NCBI RefSeq assembly: GCF_026625765.1
Contig: NZ_CP113062.1
Span: forward strand, 1,736,001 to 1,800,000
DNA: 64,000 bases
Origin: Frigoribacterium sp. SL97
GTDB taxonomy: Bacteria; Actinomycetota; Actinomycetes; Actinomycetales; Microbacteriaceae
Reading direction: 5' to 3'
Positions 8,768-17,505 of this stretch are shown here, piece by piece. The position numbers and the translations under genes are program-made. Every line of letters starts with the position of its first letter. Positions within the stretch are counted from its first letter, which is position 1. The notes beneath the pieces were generated by a model. That model searched no databases. It saw only the letters and a list, made by a program, of their open reading frames with translations, and was not told where the DNA came from.

Positions 8768-9210
8768 CCACCGCGTGTCGATGGGAACTCGAAGCGCGTT
8801 ACCGCCGTCAGTCGACGGGTCAGTCCGAAGAGGGACGTGCCGGGTGGCTGAACTGGATCATCCGATCTGCTGGCGGTGGGCCGGCCGTCGGATTCGTCCA
8901 GGCGACGCTCACCCGCGAGGGCGCTGACCTCGTCGCTGATCTCGCGTGGCTGGTCACGGCCTCGGAACAGGGTCGCGGTCTCGCCGGGGAGGCGGCGACA
9001 GTCGTCGTGACGTGGCTGACCTCGCTGGGTGTCGGGCGCCTTCAGGCCTACGTCCACCCCGACCACGAGGCGTCAGCTCGGGTGGCCCGTCGGCTCGGGC
9101 TCGTACCCACGTCGACGGTCGTCGACGACGAGATCCTCTGGGAAGCCGTCGTCGCTCCCATGGCACAGCGGCACGAGGGCGGCCGTCAGTCGATCGTCCA
9201 GCGGGGGTAG
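8761..9210 (+). pseudogene. 5'-truncated GNAT acetyltransferase remnant
   Basis: One reading frame from about 8761 to the stop at 9210 encodes a coherent C-terminal GNAT portion. It has WLNWIIRSAGGGPAVGFVQATL (split here as WLNWIIRS and GPAVGFVQATL), then WLVTASEQGRGLAGEAA, whose QGRGLA is the acetyl-CoA-binding loop, and HPDHEASARVARRLGLV. There is no start codon or N-terminal third. The frame instead runs back into the end of the XRE-TM gene, so the 5' part was probably deleted. Degenerate array repeats occur at its 3' end. Confidence 0.6.
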
Positions 9211-9350
9211 GTGCGGATCGGCCGTCGGGGATCAGCCTCGTGGTGGAGTCGGGGCTCGTCCGGCCATCGCGATCGGTCGCCCGACGGCAGGTCCGTGCGC
9301 TCTCGGGCGACCCGGTGCGGCGTCCCAGCCCCGCGGCGCATCATGAGGCC

Positions 9351-9875
9351 ATGCCCGCCTTCCGCCGCCCCTCCCGTCCGTCCCACCCCGTCCGCGTCGA
9401 GCCCGGTCCCGGGCAGGAGTCCGTGTGGGACTACCCCCGCCCGCCGCGCGTCGAGCCCCGCACCGAGCGCGTCGTCGTCCGTCTCGGCGGAGTCGTGGTG
9501 GCCGACACGACGGCCGCGATCCGCGTGCTCGAGACGAGCCACCCGCCCGTCTACTACCTGCCCCGCTCGGACTTCGCCGCAGGAGCCCTGTCGCGCGCCG
9601 AGGGACGCAGCCTCTGCGAGTTCAAGGGCCAGGCCGGCTACCTCGACGTGACCGGCGGGGGAGTCGTCGCGCGCCGCGCCGGCTGGTCCTACGCCGAGCC
9701 CTGGCCCGGCTACGAGTCCCTCGTCCACCACGTCGCGCTGTACCCGGGCGCCATGGACTCCTGCGAGATCGACGGCGAGGTGGTCCAGGCGCAGGAGGGC
9801 GACTTCTACGGCGGCTGGATCACCGCGAACCTGGTCGGTCCGTTCAAGGGCGCACCGGGCACGATGGGCTGGTAG
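9351..9875 (+). CDS. DUF427 domain-containing protein
   Basis: This 174-residue protein shows the DUF427 signature: VVVRLGGVVVADTTAAIRVLETSHPPVYYLP, then SLCEFKGQAGYLDV and GWSYAEPWPG. The C-terminal EGDFYGGWIT matches the end of the fold. The biochemical role is not established. The ATG at 9351 opens the high-GC core segment to the right of the array. A DoxX-like gene follows 33 bp downstream on the same strand, suggesting cotranscription. Confidence 0.9.
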   Translation: MPAFRRPSRPSHPVRVEPGPGQESVWDYPRPPRVEPRTERVVVRLGGVVVADTTAAIRVLETSHPPVYYLPRSDFAAGALSRAEGRSLCEFKGQAGYLDVTGGGVVARRAGWSYAEPWPGYESLVHHVALYPGAMDSCEIDGEVVQAQEGDFYGGWITANLVGPFKGAPGTMGW

Positions 9876-9908
9876 GGACGAGGGCCCCGACAGGAGGAGA
9901 CTGGACGG

Positions 9909-10349
9909 ATGTCCAGACGACCCCGCCCCCGCCCCACGTCCCTCGCCCGCACCCTGGGCCGCATCGCCCTCGGTGGCGCCCTGGTCTTCGCCGGCACGAG
10001 CCACCTCACGTTCGCCCGCGAGCCGTTCCAGGCCCAGGTACCGGAGTGGCTGCCGCTCGACGACGACTTCGTCGTGCTCGCCTCCGGCGTCGTCGAGATC
10101 GGCATCGGCGCGGCCCTCGTCGTCGCCCCCAAGCACCGCGTGACCGTCGGCTGGGTCGCCGCGGCGTTCTTCACCGCGATCTTCCCCGGCAACATCTCGC
10201 AGCTCGTCACGCACACCGACGCGTTCGGCCTCGACACCGACGGCAGGCGCGCCTTCCGCCTGGTCTTCCAGCCGCTGCTCGTCCTGCTGTCGCTCTGGTC
10301 GACGGGCGCCTGGCGCGACCGTAGCAGCATCGGCCGCCGCGCCAAGTAG
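9909..10349 (+). CDS. DoxX-like membrane protein
   Basis: This 146-residue integral membrane protein has about four hydrophobic segments. The N-terminal helix carries GGALVFAGTSHLTFAREPF, and a second region FPGNISQLV is typical of DoxX/DUF4267-like proteins, which are implicated in redox or stress membrane functions. It lies just downstream of the DUF427 gene. An AGGAGA ribosome site precedes the ATG. Confidence 0.8.
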   Translation: MSRRPRPRPTSLARTLGRIALGGALVFAGTSHLTFAREPFQAQVPEWLPLDDDFVVLASGVVEIGIGAALVVAPKHRVTVGWVAAAFFTAIFPGNISQLVTHTDAFGLDTDGRRAFRLVFQPLLVLLSLWSTGAWRDRSSIGRRAK

Positions 10350-10360
10350 TCACGGTCGGC

Positions 10361-10420
10361 CCCGACGGGCCCCGACGGGCCCCGACCGGCTCCGACGGGC
10401 CCCGACGGGCCCCGACCGGC
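10361..10420. repeat. Tandem 10-bp repeat (CCCGACGGGC x6)
   Basis: Six contiguous 10-bp units at 10361, 10371, 10381, 10391, 10401 and 10411 read CCCGACGGGC with one or two changes, and partial units flank them. The array sits between two convergent genes (ends at 10349 and 10450). Its self-complementary GC-rich units could form stem-loops that end transcription. Confidence 0.85.
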
Positions 10421-10449
10421 CGACCGGCCCCGACCCGAGGAGGCGCGGC

Positions 10450-11040
10450 TCAGCTCGACAGCGCCGCCACGACCACCTCGGCGTCGGGGAACCACTTCGT
10501 GTAGTGGTCGGGGTCGGCGTTGACCTGGACGGCGTGCGCCGCCTGGGTCGGGGTGAGGTCCTTCCAGCCCGGGATGGCCACGAGCTTCGTGAAGAAGCTG
10601 GTCGCCGCCGTGTAGGGGTCCATCCGCTGCTCGTAGGTGCCCCACTGGCCGTTGTCCCGTTGCTGGAAGAGCCCTCGGCTGTCGGGCCCGACGGCGTCGC
10701 CGTAGTCGATGTTGCGGAGGCTCGACTCACCCATGGCGGTCATCACCCCGATGGCCTGGGTGTGTTCCCCGATGCCCTGCGCCCGGGCGGCCAGCATGAT
10801 GTACGCGGCGTTCACCAGCCGGTCCTGGCAGTACCCCGCGACCGGCCCGGCCGGCACCTCGATGTCGCCGACCATCACCGGGTCGACCTCGGGGCAGGCC
10901 GGCACGGGCGTCGACGTGATCGCCGTGACGTCCTCGTCTCGGGGCGCCGTGAGCGCCGAGACGACCATCGCGACGGCGACGACGAAGGCGACGAGCCCCA
11001 CGCCGAACACGACGGAGACGGCGATCAGCACGCGGCGCAC
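10450..11040 (-). CDS. Membrane-anchored lysozyme/transglycosylase-like protein
   Basis: This 196-residue protein has an N-terminal TM anchor (about 4-29), a short linker with PACPEVDP, and a lysozyme-like domain. AIGVMTAMGESSLRNIDYGD contains the likely catalytic glutamate (E in MGESS). GLFQQRDNGQWGT and DPYTAATSFFTKLV match actinobacterial goose-lysozyme-like or NlpC-associated domains. It probably acts outside the membrane on peptidoglycan. There is no mobile-element gene beside it; it is a chromosomal copy. Confidence 0.7.
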   Translation of the reverse strand: MRRVLIAVSVVFGVGLVAFVVAVAMVVSALTAPRDEDVTAITSTPVPACPEVDPVMVGDIEVPAGPVAGYCQDRLVNAAYIMLAARAQGIGEHTQAIGVMTAMGESSLRNIDYGDAVGPDSRGLFQQRDNGQWGTYEQRMDPYTAATSFFTKLVAIPGWKDLTPTQAAHAVQVNADPDHYTKWFPDAEVVVAALSS

Positions 11041-11327
11041 GGCGGGCCTCCTGAGGGTCGGGTGGGGTGGCGATCAGCGGGCGGCGACCGGCACGGAAGT
11101 CGTCGTCGAGGATAGGCGATCCGCTCGGCAGTTCGTCCCGCGTCGGCTGGGCGGTGGGTGTGCCTCCCTCCGAATGCCCTGGCAATCCGCCGCCGACATG
11201 CCGGTAGCGTTGCCCGCCGTCGACCCGACCACTCGGGCCGCGGCAGCCGGGCACCGCCCCTCCGCAGCTCGATCGCCGCGGCGCCCGTCCCTGCGACCGG
11301 CGCCCGAGATCCAGAGGAACGTCGTTC

Positions 11328-12926
11328 ATGGGAACCCCACCCACCCCTGCCCGCGAGACCCGTCCCGACCGCCCGACCCGCGCCTCCGGACGGAGGCGCC
11401 CGCGGCGTCTGCGCGTCGACGACGTCACCGTCGTCGACCCGGCGATGATGAAGCGCGCCATCGGCGGCACCGTCGTCGGCAACACCATGGAGTGGTACGA
11501 CGTCGGCGTCTACGGCTACCTCGCCGTCACGATGGGCCGGGTCTTCCTGCCCGAGGCCGACCCGTCGCTGCAGATCCTCTTCAGCCTCGGCGTCTTCGCC
11601 TCGACCTACGTCGCGCGTCCGCTCGGCGGGGTCGTCTTCGGCCGCCTCGGCGACCGGGTCGGACGTCAGAAGGTGCTCGCGACCACGCTCATCCTGATGG
11701 CGGGCGCGACCTTCCTGATCGGCGTGCTGCCCGACTTCGCCGCGATCGGCGCCCTCGCCCCGATCGCCCTCGTCGTGCTCAAGCTGCTGCAGGGCTTCTC
11801 GACCGGTGGTGAGTACGCCGGGGCGACGACGTTCGTCAGCGAGTACGCACCCGACAAACGGCGCGGGTTCTTCGCGAGCATCCTCGACCTCGGCAGCTAC
11901 CTGGGCTTCGCGCTCGGCGCCGCGGTCGTGTCGGTGCTGCAGCTGCTGACCACCGAGCAGCAGATGCTCGACTGGGCCTGGCGGCTGCCCTTCCTGCTGG
12001 CCGGCGTGCTCGGCGTCGTCGCCATCTACTTCCGCCTGAAGATCGAGGAATCGCCCGCGTTCCAGGCGACACAGGACGCTCAAGAGAACAAGGTCGGCGA
12101 GATCGCCGACGCGCAGGGCCGTCCGCGCAACACCCTCGCCCTCGTCCGGCAGCACTGGCGTCCGATCGTCATCGCGATCGGCCTCGTCGCCGCCTCCAAC
12201 ACCGTCGGCTACGCGCTGACCAGCTACATGCCGACCTACCTGACCGACTCGCTCGGCTACGACCCGCTGCACGGCACGCTGCTGACCATCCCGGTGCTCG
12301 TGCTGCTCGCCCTGCTGCTGCCCGTCGCCGGGCGCCTCAGCGACCGCATCGGTCGACGTCCCGTCATGTGGCTCGGTGCCGCATCGGTGCTGCTGCTCGC
12401 CCTGCCCGCGTTCCTCCTGATCGGCGTCGGCAGCATCGCGACGACCCTCGCCGGGCTGTCGCTGCTCGCCGTGAGCGTCGCGCTCTGGGTGTCGAGCCAG
12501 GCGTCGTCGCTGCCCGCGCTCTTCCCGACCGCGAGCCGCTACGGCGCGATGGGCGTGTCGTACAACGTCGCGATCGCCGTGTTCGGCGGGACGACGCCCC
12601 TGATCATCCAGGCGCTGCTGCAGGCGACCGGCAACGAGCTCGTGCCGGCGTTCTTCCTGATGGCGACCTCGCTGGTCGGAGCCGTCGCGGTGTGGTTCAT
12701 GAAGGAGTCGTCGCAGCGCCCGCTGCCCGGCTCGATGCCGAGCGTGGCCACCGAGGCCGAGGCGCACGAGCTCGTCGAGACGCAGGACGCCAACCCGAAC
12801 ATCGACCTCGGCGACCTGCCCTTCCTCGACGCAGAGCCCGCCCAGATCGTCGACCCCACCGAGCCTGACGAGCCCGCGACGACGACCGCGTCCGTTGCGT
12901 CGCCCTCGCGGGGGACCGCGCGCTAG
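11328..12926 (+). CDS. MFS transporter, metabolite:H+ symporter (MHS) type
   Basis: This 532-residue protein has about 12 TM helices. It shows the MHS signature GNTMEWYDVGVYGYLAV (about 47-63) and the RPLGGVVFGRLGDRVGRQ loop typical of ProP, KgtP and ShiA-like carriers. GEYAGATTFVSEYAP and WRLPFLL are further family landmarks. The likely substrate is an osmolyte or organic acid such as proline, betaine or 2-oxoglutarate. The first 39 residues are an arginine-rich extension; a start at MMKRAIGG (11445) is also possible. The 3' end overlaps the convergent gene by 4 bp. Confidence 0.85.
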   Translation: MGTPPTPARETRPDRPTRASGRRRPRRLRVDDVTVVDPAMMKRAIGGTVVGNTMEWYDVGVYGYLAVTMGRVFLPEADPSLQILFSLGVFASTYVARPLGGVVFGRLGDRVGRQKVLATTLILMAGATFLIGVLPDFAAIGALAPIALVVLKLLQGFSTGGEYAGATTFVSEYAPDKRRGFFASILDLGSYLGFALGAAVVSVLQLLTTEQQMLDWAWRLPFLLAGVLGVVAIYFRLKIEESPAFQATQDAQENKVGEIADAQGRPRNTLALVRQHWRPIVIAIGLVAASNTVGYALTSYMPTYLTDSLGYDPLHGTLLTIPVLVLLALLLPVAGRLSDRIGRRPVMWLGAASVLLLALPAFLLIGVGSIATTLAGLSLLAVSVALWVSSQASSLPALFPTASRYGAMGVSYNVAIAVFGGTTPLIIQALLQATGNELVPAFFLMATSLVGAVAVWFMKESSQRPLPGSMPSVATEAEAHELVETQDANPNIDLGDLPFLDAEPAQIVDPTEPDEPATTTASVASPSRGTAR

Positions 12927-13465
12927 AGCAGTTCGGCCCGATCGGCGAGGTACGCGGCGAGATCGCGGACCTCGCCGGTCGCCGTGCCCCACCGCACGAG
13001 GGCGTGCCCGTCGCGGACGAGGAGGCGCTGCTCGCCGCCCTGCAACGCCGCGGTCGACAGGTCCACCGGCTCGTACCCGTAGTTGACGACCTCGCCCTCG
13101 GCGAAGTGGCCGCGCACGGCCGCCCGCCGTTCGGCCTTGCGCTGCTCGACCTGGGCGGACAGGTGCTGGGAACGGGTCGGCGTGACCGCCCGGGTGATGC
13201 GTCCGGTCTCGAAGACGCGGCCGTCGGTGCCGAGCAGCAGCACGCCGAGTCGCCAGGCGCGCCCGGCGGGCTCGAGCGACTCGGCGGTCTTCACCACGAC
13301 GATGCGCCGGGCGGGCTTGTGGCGGGCGAGGGCCTCGGTGCGCGCCCCGCGCGCGGCCAGGTCGTCGGTCGCCTGCTCGACGAGGGCACGGAGCGAGGCG
13401 GCCGCCTCGTCGTCGGACGGGGACTCGGGGGCCGGCACCGCGCCTCCTGCGGTCGGGTCGTCCAC
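12923..13465 (-). CDS. Conserved hypothetical protein
   Basis: This 180-residue soluble protein has the segment RLGVLLLGTDGRVFETGRITRAV and a second conserved block VVNYGYEPVDL. I recognise no domain. A GTG at 13465 is taken as the start because no ATG lies in frame nearby. It is 20 bp downstream of the UPF0303 gene on the same strand and probably cotranscribed with it. Confidence 0.6.
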   Translation of the reverse strand: MDDPTAGGAVPAPESPSDDEAAASLRALVEQATDDLAARGARTEALARHKPARRIVVVKTAESLEPAGRAWRLGVLLLGTDGRVFETGRITRAVTPTRSQHLSAQVEQRKAERRAAVRGHFAEGEVVNYGYEPVDLSTAALQGGEQRLLVRDGHALVRWGTATGEVRDLAAYLADRAELL

Positions 13466-13485
13466 GTGATGCTCGGGCGGTGGGC

Positions 13486-13965
13486 TCAGGCGTCGTAGCC
13501 GTGGTCGAGGAAGTCCTCGATCACGTCGACGACGAACGCGTGGTCGTCGGCCTGCGGCAGGCCGGAGACGCCGGCCGAGCCGACGACGCCGACGCCCGTG
13601 ACCCGCACGGGGAACAGCCCGCCGTGCGCCGCGTAGAGGCCGGTGTCGAGGCGCGACTTCTCGTCGAACGTGCCGCCCTGCACCCGGAACGACTCGCCCA
13701 CCCGGTACGAACCCTGCCCGTAGCGCTCGACCACGCGGGCCTTGCGGTCGAGCCACTCGTCGTTGTCGAGGCTGCTTCCGGGCAGGGCCGCGTGGAACGC
13801 CCGCTGCCGACCGTGCCGCACGGTGACCGCGACGGCGAGGTCGCGGCGTCGGGCCTCGGCCAGGAGGTGCGCGCCCAGGTCGAGGGCGACGTCGAGGGTG
13901 AACCGCCGGAAGACGAGGCGCTCTTCTTGTTCGATGAGGGTCTGGAGCAGGGTGTCGTCGGTCAT
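13486..13965 (-). CDS. UPF0303 / heme-degrading-domain (HbpS/GlcG-like) protein
   Basis: This 159-residue protein fits the UPF0303 subgroup of the HbpS/GlcG fold. [31 protein letters not shown] and [25 protein letters not shown] are its hallmarks, followed by [32 protein letters not shown]. HbpS-type proteins bind haem or small organic acids; the exact role here is unknown. It leads a short operon with the gene at 12923. Confidence 0.85.
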   Translation of the reverse strand: [159 protein letters not shown]

Positions 13966-14089
13966 CGGTGGCCTCCTGGGGTGGTCGGGCGAGCTGGTGG
14001 GTCGGCACGGGCGCGCGGCGGCGCGCCGTCGCGGGACGACCCGAGCCTAGGCCCGGCCCCCGTCAACGGGCTGGTGGCGCCGGGAGGGG

Positions 14090-15313
14090 TCAGGCCGAGG
14101 CCGCGGCGCAGGGCGACCCCTGGCGGGCGAGCGACCCGCAGTAGACGCCCACGAGGTCGTCGGCCGAACGCGACCACGGGTGGTCGAGGGCGTGGGACCG
14201 GGAGGCGCGCGAGAGCCGGTCGCGCAGCCCGGCGTCCGCGAGCACCTGCGTCATCGCCCGGGCCCAGGCCTGCGGGTCGCGCTGCGGCAGCACGATGCCC
14301 GTGACGCCGTCGACCACCGATTCGCGGAGGCCGCCCGACGCCGCGGCGATCACCGGGACCCCGCTGGCCGCGGCCTCGAGAGCGATGAGCCCGTAGGTCT
14401 CGGAGTGGGAGGGCACGAGCACGAGGGCTGCGTCGCGCAGCAGTGCGGCGAGGCCGGGCCGTGACCGCGGGCCCAGGAAGTGCACGGTGAGGTCGAGGTC
14501 GTCGCTCAGGGCGCTCAACTCGGACTCGTACCCGGCGAACTCGGTCGAGGCGCCTCCGGCGATGACGAGGTCGGGGCGCACCTCGGCGGGGACCGCCGCC
14601 ACCGCGCGCAGGGCGAGGTCGGGTGCCTTGAGCGGTTCGAGTCGCCCCGCCACGACGACGTACGGGCGGCCCGGGGCGGTCCGGCCCGCCTCGGCCGGGT
14701 GGAAGAGCTCGCCGTCGACGCCCGGCAGCACGACGTGGACGCGGTCGGGCGAGCCGCCGAGACGGGAGGTGACGGTCCCGGCCTCGGCGTGGCTGATCGC
14801 GACGACGGCGTCGGACTCGCGGGCGAGCCGTTCTTCGCCGGCGATCCTGCCGGGGGACTCGGCGCGTTCGCCGTGTGAGAGGGGGGTGGAGTCGTGGGCG
14901 GCGATCGAGTGGAAGCTCTGCAGGTGGGGCACGCCGAGGGCACGGGCCACGGGAAGCGCGGCCATGCCCGAGAACCAGTGGTGCGAGTGGACGACGTCCC
15001 ACGGGCCGAGCTCGGCGAGCCGGTCGCGGAACTCGTCGACGTAGAGCTCGTTGCGCCCCTTCGTGACCGGTTCGGCCGGGCCGGCGTCGAGGAACCGCAG
15101 CGTGACGCCGGGGGCGAGGACCAGGCTCGCCGGCTCGTCGGGCGAGGACCGGCGGGTCAGGATCTCGACCTCGTGGCCCGCGGCGCCGAGCGCCTCGGCC
15201 TGGTTGCGGACGACGACGTTCATGCCGCCGACGTCGCCCGACCCGGGCTCGGCACCGGGAGACGTGTGCAACGACACGAGGGCGATGCGGAGCGGGGAGG
15301 AGGCGGTGGTCAC
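14090..15313 (-). CDS. GT4 glycosyltransferase, MshA-like
   Basis: This 407-residue protein has the GT-B fold of family 4. The N-terminal domain has DVGGMNVVVRNQAEAL (the nucleotide-sugar acceptor loop of D-inositol-3-phosphate GlcNAc transferase MshA) and VVHSHHWFSG. The C-terminal domain has AGRLEPLKAPDL and the donor-binding motif SHSETYGLIALEAAASG. MshA makes the first intermediate of mycothiol; this protein could be MshA itself or a related sugar transferase. It starts at GTG 15313. Confidence 0.7.
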   Translation of the reverse strand: MTTASSPLRIALVSLHTSPGAEPGSGDVGGMNVVVRNQAEALGAAGHEVEILTRRSSPDEPASLVLAPGVTLRFLDAGPAEPVTKGRNELYVDEFRDRLAELGPWDVVHSHHWFSGMAALPVARALGVPHLQSFHSIAAHDSTPLSHGERAESPGRIAGEERLARESDAVVAISHAEAGTVTSRLGGSPDRVHVVLPGVDGELFHPAEAGRTAPGRPYVVVAGRLEPLKAPDLALRAVAAVPAEVRPDLVIAGGASTEFAGYESELSALSDDLDLTVHFLGPRSRPGLAALLRDAALVLVPSHSETYGLIALEAAASGVPVIAAASGGLRESVVDGVTGIVLPQRDPQAWARAMTQVLADAGLRDRLSRASRSHALDHPWSRSADDLVGVYCGSLARQGSPCAAASA

Positions 15314-15360
15314 TTCCCGAGGGTACCGGCCCACCGCCCCCGCGGTCTGCGCGTCGCCGG

Positions 15361-16242
15361 TCAGGCGACCCCGCCCGCCCAGAAGGCTCGGACGTCGTCG
15401 AGCACGGCCTCGGCCTGTCGGCGGCCGGCCTCCGCCGCGGGGCGGCGGGTGGTCGTCGCGAGGACGTCGGTGCCGAACGCCTGCAGGGACTCGGCGTCCG
15501 CCTGGACGACCAGGACGTCCCGGCCGGCGGTGCGGCGCGCCTCGACGACCTGCGGCAGCGTGGGCCCGAGCGGCGAGACGTCGAGCTCGGGTCCGCACGA
15601 CAGCACGAGCACCCGGTCGTAGTCGTCGGCGAGGTCGGCGTTGGTGCCCGAGCGCACGCCGCCGTCCATGGTCGGGCGGCCGTCGACGTCGACGGTGGGC
15701 CAGACGACGGGCACCGAGCAGCTCGCGGCCACGGCCCGGTACAGGTCGACGCCCGAGCCCGCGTCCAGCGGACGGAACGAGCCGTCGGTGGCGTCCACGG
15801 TGCAGACGGTCAGGGCGGCGTCGGGCCAGGCCACGCCTCCGAAGCGCTCCCGCATGGCCGTGACGAGTTCGGGTTCGTCCGCGACCACGGGCGTCTCGCG
15901 CGCCAGGGCGCCGATGCGGGCCCGCGCCTCCTGCTGGTCGGTCGCCCCGGCGAGGGCCTGCCCGAGGGTCTGCTGGAACACCTCGGGGTCGATCGAGCCC
16001 GACGGAAGCTCGGTCACGGCCTCGAATTGCTCCCGCAGGCCCTCGTCCACGCGGCCGAGCCGCACCATCGTCCCGACGACCGATCCGGCCGAGGTGCCGA
16101 CGACGAGGTCGGCCTCGTCCACGGGCACGCCCGCCTCGAGCAACCTCGACAGCACGCCGAGCTCCCAGGCGATGCCGGTGATGCCGCCACCGCCCAGGAC
16201 GAGGGCGGTGCGGGTGGGGGTCGTGGTCGTGGTCGTGCTCAT
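15361..16242 (-). CDS. Patatin-like phospholipase family protein
   Basis: This 293-residue protein has the patatin hydrolase fold: oxyanion loop GGGGITGIAWELGV (about 17-30), nucleophile elbow VGTSAGSVVG (GxSxG) and the catalytic Asp in MDGGVRSGTN (D-G-G). It is probably a cytosolic lipid acyl hydrolase. The ATG at 16242 has GGAGAG 3 nt upstream. It is separate from the glycosyltransferase gene by 47 bp, same strand. Confidence 0.9.
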   Translation of the reverse strand: MSTTTTTTPTRTALVLGGGGITGIAWELGVLSRLLEAGVPVDEADLVVGTSAGSVVGTMVRLGRVDEGLREQFEAVTELPSGSIDPEVFQQTLGQALAGATDQQEARARIGALARETPVVADEPELVTAMRERFGGVAWPDAALTVCTVDATDGSFRPLDAGSGVDLYRAVAASCSVPVVWPTVDVDGRPTMDGGVRSGTNADLADDYDRVLVLSCGPELDVSPLGPTLPQVVEARRTAGRDVLVVQADAESLQAFGTDVLATTTRRPAAEAGRRQAEAVLDDVRAFWAGGVA

Positions 16243-16346
16243 GTCTCTCCTCGGTCGTGGTGGCGGTCCGGGCAGGAGGCGCGGTGCGTCCCCCGGGGCC
16301 GCGCTCGACACTAGGCCGGTCACCTCGCCACGTCCTCGGGCGGGTG

Positions 16347-17396
16347 TCAGGCGGCGCGCAGCTCGTCGGCGCGGCCGAGGTCCTGCACGTGCCACTCGGT
16401 CTGTGCGAGGGCCGAGCCGAGCCGGTAGCCGTGCAACGAGGCGATGCCGCCGCTCCACGACATCCGCTCGGCGACCTGCCACACCGTCGGCCGGTCGAGC
16501 GCGTCCAGGGCGGCGGCCGCGTCACGGCTGCGGTCGGCGCGGTGCGCGATCAGGGCCTCGGCCCGTGCGCGGAGGCCGACGAAGCGGTACTCGTGGCCGG
16601 GGCACACCTCGAGGGCGTCGGGGCCGGCGACGTCGAGCGCCACCATGCGGTCGAGCGAGGCGAGGTAGTCGGTCAGCGGGTTCTCTCCCGTGCGCCCGCC
16701 GAGGCCGATGCCGGGGTTGATCCGCGGCAGCACGTGGTCGCCCGTGAAGACGAGTCGCTGCTCGGGCTCGACGAAGCAGAGGTGGCCCGCCGTGTGGCCC
16801 GGGGTGTGCACCGCCCGCAGCAGCCGTCCCGCGACGGGCAGCACGTCGCCGTCGCCGAGCAGCAGGTCGGCGGTGAGCACGGGCAGGTGGCGACCCGACC
16901 CCCACGACGCGACCAGCGCCTCCTGGTCGTCCCGGGGCGCGCCCCACCGGGCGATGTCGGTGTCGGCGGCCGCGGCGTCGGACGGCCGTTCGCCCAGCGC
17001 GCGCTGCTCGGCGGCGTGCAGGGCGATCCGGGCGCCGGAGGCCCGACGCAGCGCCTCGGCTCCGCCCAGGTGGTCGGCGTGCAGGTGGGTCACGGCGATC
17101 AGGTCGACGTCGGCCAGCGAGTGGTCGACGTCGGCGAGGGCGCTCTCGAGGCGGTCGAGGTTGGCCTCGACTCCCCACCCGGGGTCGATGACCGTCAGGG
17201 CGCCGTCGGAGCCCTCGACGACGTAGCCCAGCGAGTGGTCGTCGACGCCGTCGCCGAACTCGAACGCGACCGACCAGACGCCGTGCCGGACCTCCTCCAC
17301 GGGCGGCAGCGCGCCGTGACGGACGGCGTCGGCCTGCACGGGGCTGAGCGGGACGGGAGGGGCAGGAGGCGCGGGTCGGCTGGTGGCGTCGGTCAC
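16347..17396 (-). CDS. MBL-fold metallo-hydrolase
   Basis: This 349-residue protein is a metallo-beta-lactamase fold hydrolase. The metal site THLHADHLGG (HxHxDH) is at about 105-114, a third ligand lies in HTPGHTAGHLCFV, and a further histidine in FTGDHVLP. A winged-helix-like C-terminal extension (about 270-345) resembles LACTB2-type hydrolases. Substrates of this group include thioesters and RNA; I cannot choose. A GTG start is assumed. Confidence 0.85.
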   Translation of the reverse strand: MTDATSRPAPPAPPVPLSPVQADAVRHGALPPVEEVRHGVWSVAFEFGDGVDDHSLGYVVEGSDGALTVIDPGWGVEANLDRLESALADVDHSLADVDLIAVTHLHADHLGGAEALRRASGARIALHAAEQRALGERPSDAAAADTDIARWGAPRDDQEALVASWGSGRHLPVLTADLLLGDGDVLPVAGRLLRAVHTPGHTAGHLCFVEPEQRLVFTGDHVLPRINPGIGLGGRTGENPLTDYLASLDRMVALDVAGPDALEVCPGHEYRFVGLRARAEALIAHRADRSRDAAAALDALDRPTVWQVAERMSWSGGIASLHGYRLGSALAQTEWHVQDLGRADELRAA

Positions 17397-17505
17397 CCCG
17401 CGAGCCTAGCCAGCGCCGCCCGCGCCGCCCCGCGTCCGTCGAGGCGGCGCCGGGCCATGCGGAGCCCGTCGTCGACGCGGCGCCGGACTATGCGGCGCCC
17501 GTCGT

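Larger units (their letters stand above)
11..9228 (+). repeat. Dispersed 25-bp directly oriented repeat family (cassette-array-like)
   Basis: The consensus reads TGCCCGATAGGGGATCGG followed by YYAYCGG. CCGAT and ATCGG form a 5-bp stem around a 5-nt loop. Good copies start near 11, 374, 957, 1682, 2132, 2613, 2898, 3280, 3828, 4125, 5052, 5837 and 6180. Divergent copies lie near 1327, 8104 and 9215. All read in the same direction, although the genes between them are on both strands, and most intervals hold one gene. Distances run from about 290 to 930 bp up to 6.2 kb. The repeat is absent from the rest of the window as far as I can see. It could be a recombination site, a REP-like element or a bidirectional terminator; the fixed orientation favours the first. 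Confidence 0.75.

Noticed and set aside
1..9230. Classical integron cassette array
   Set aside because: The repeats lack attC core sites and the long variable palindrome; genes lie on both strands; no IntI-like tyrosine recombinase is visible.
11025..12992. Very long open frame opposite the MHS transporter
   Set aside because: It is the antisense shadow of a high-GC gene with 12 clear TM helices; its translation is low-complexity Arg/Gly/Asp.
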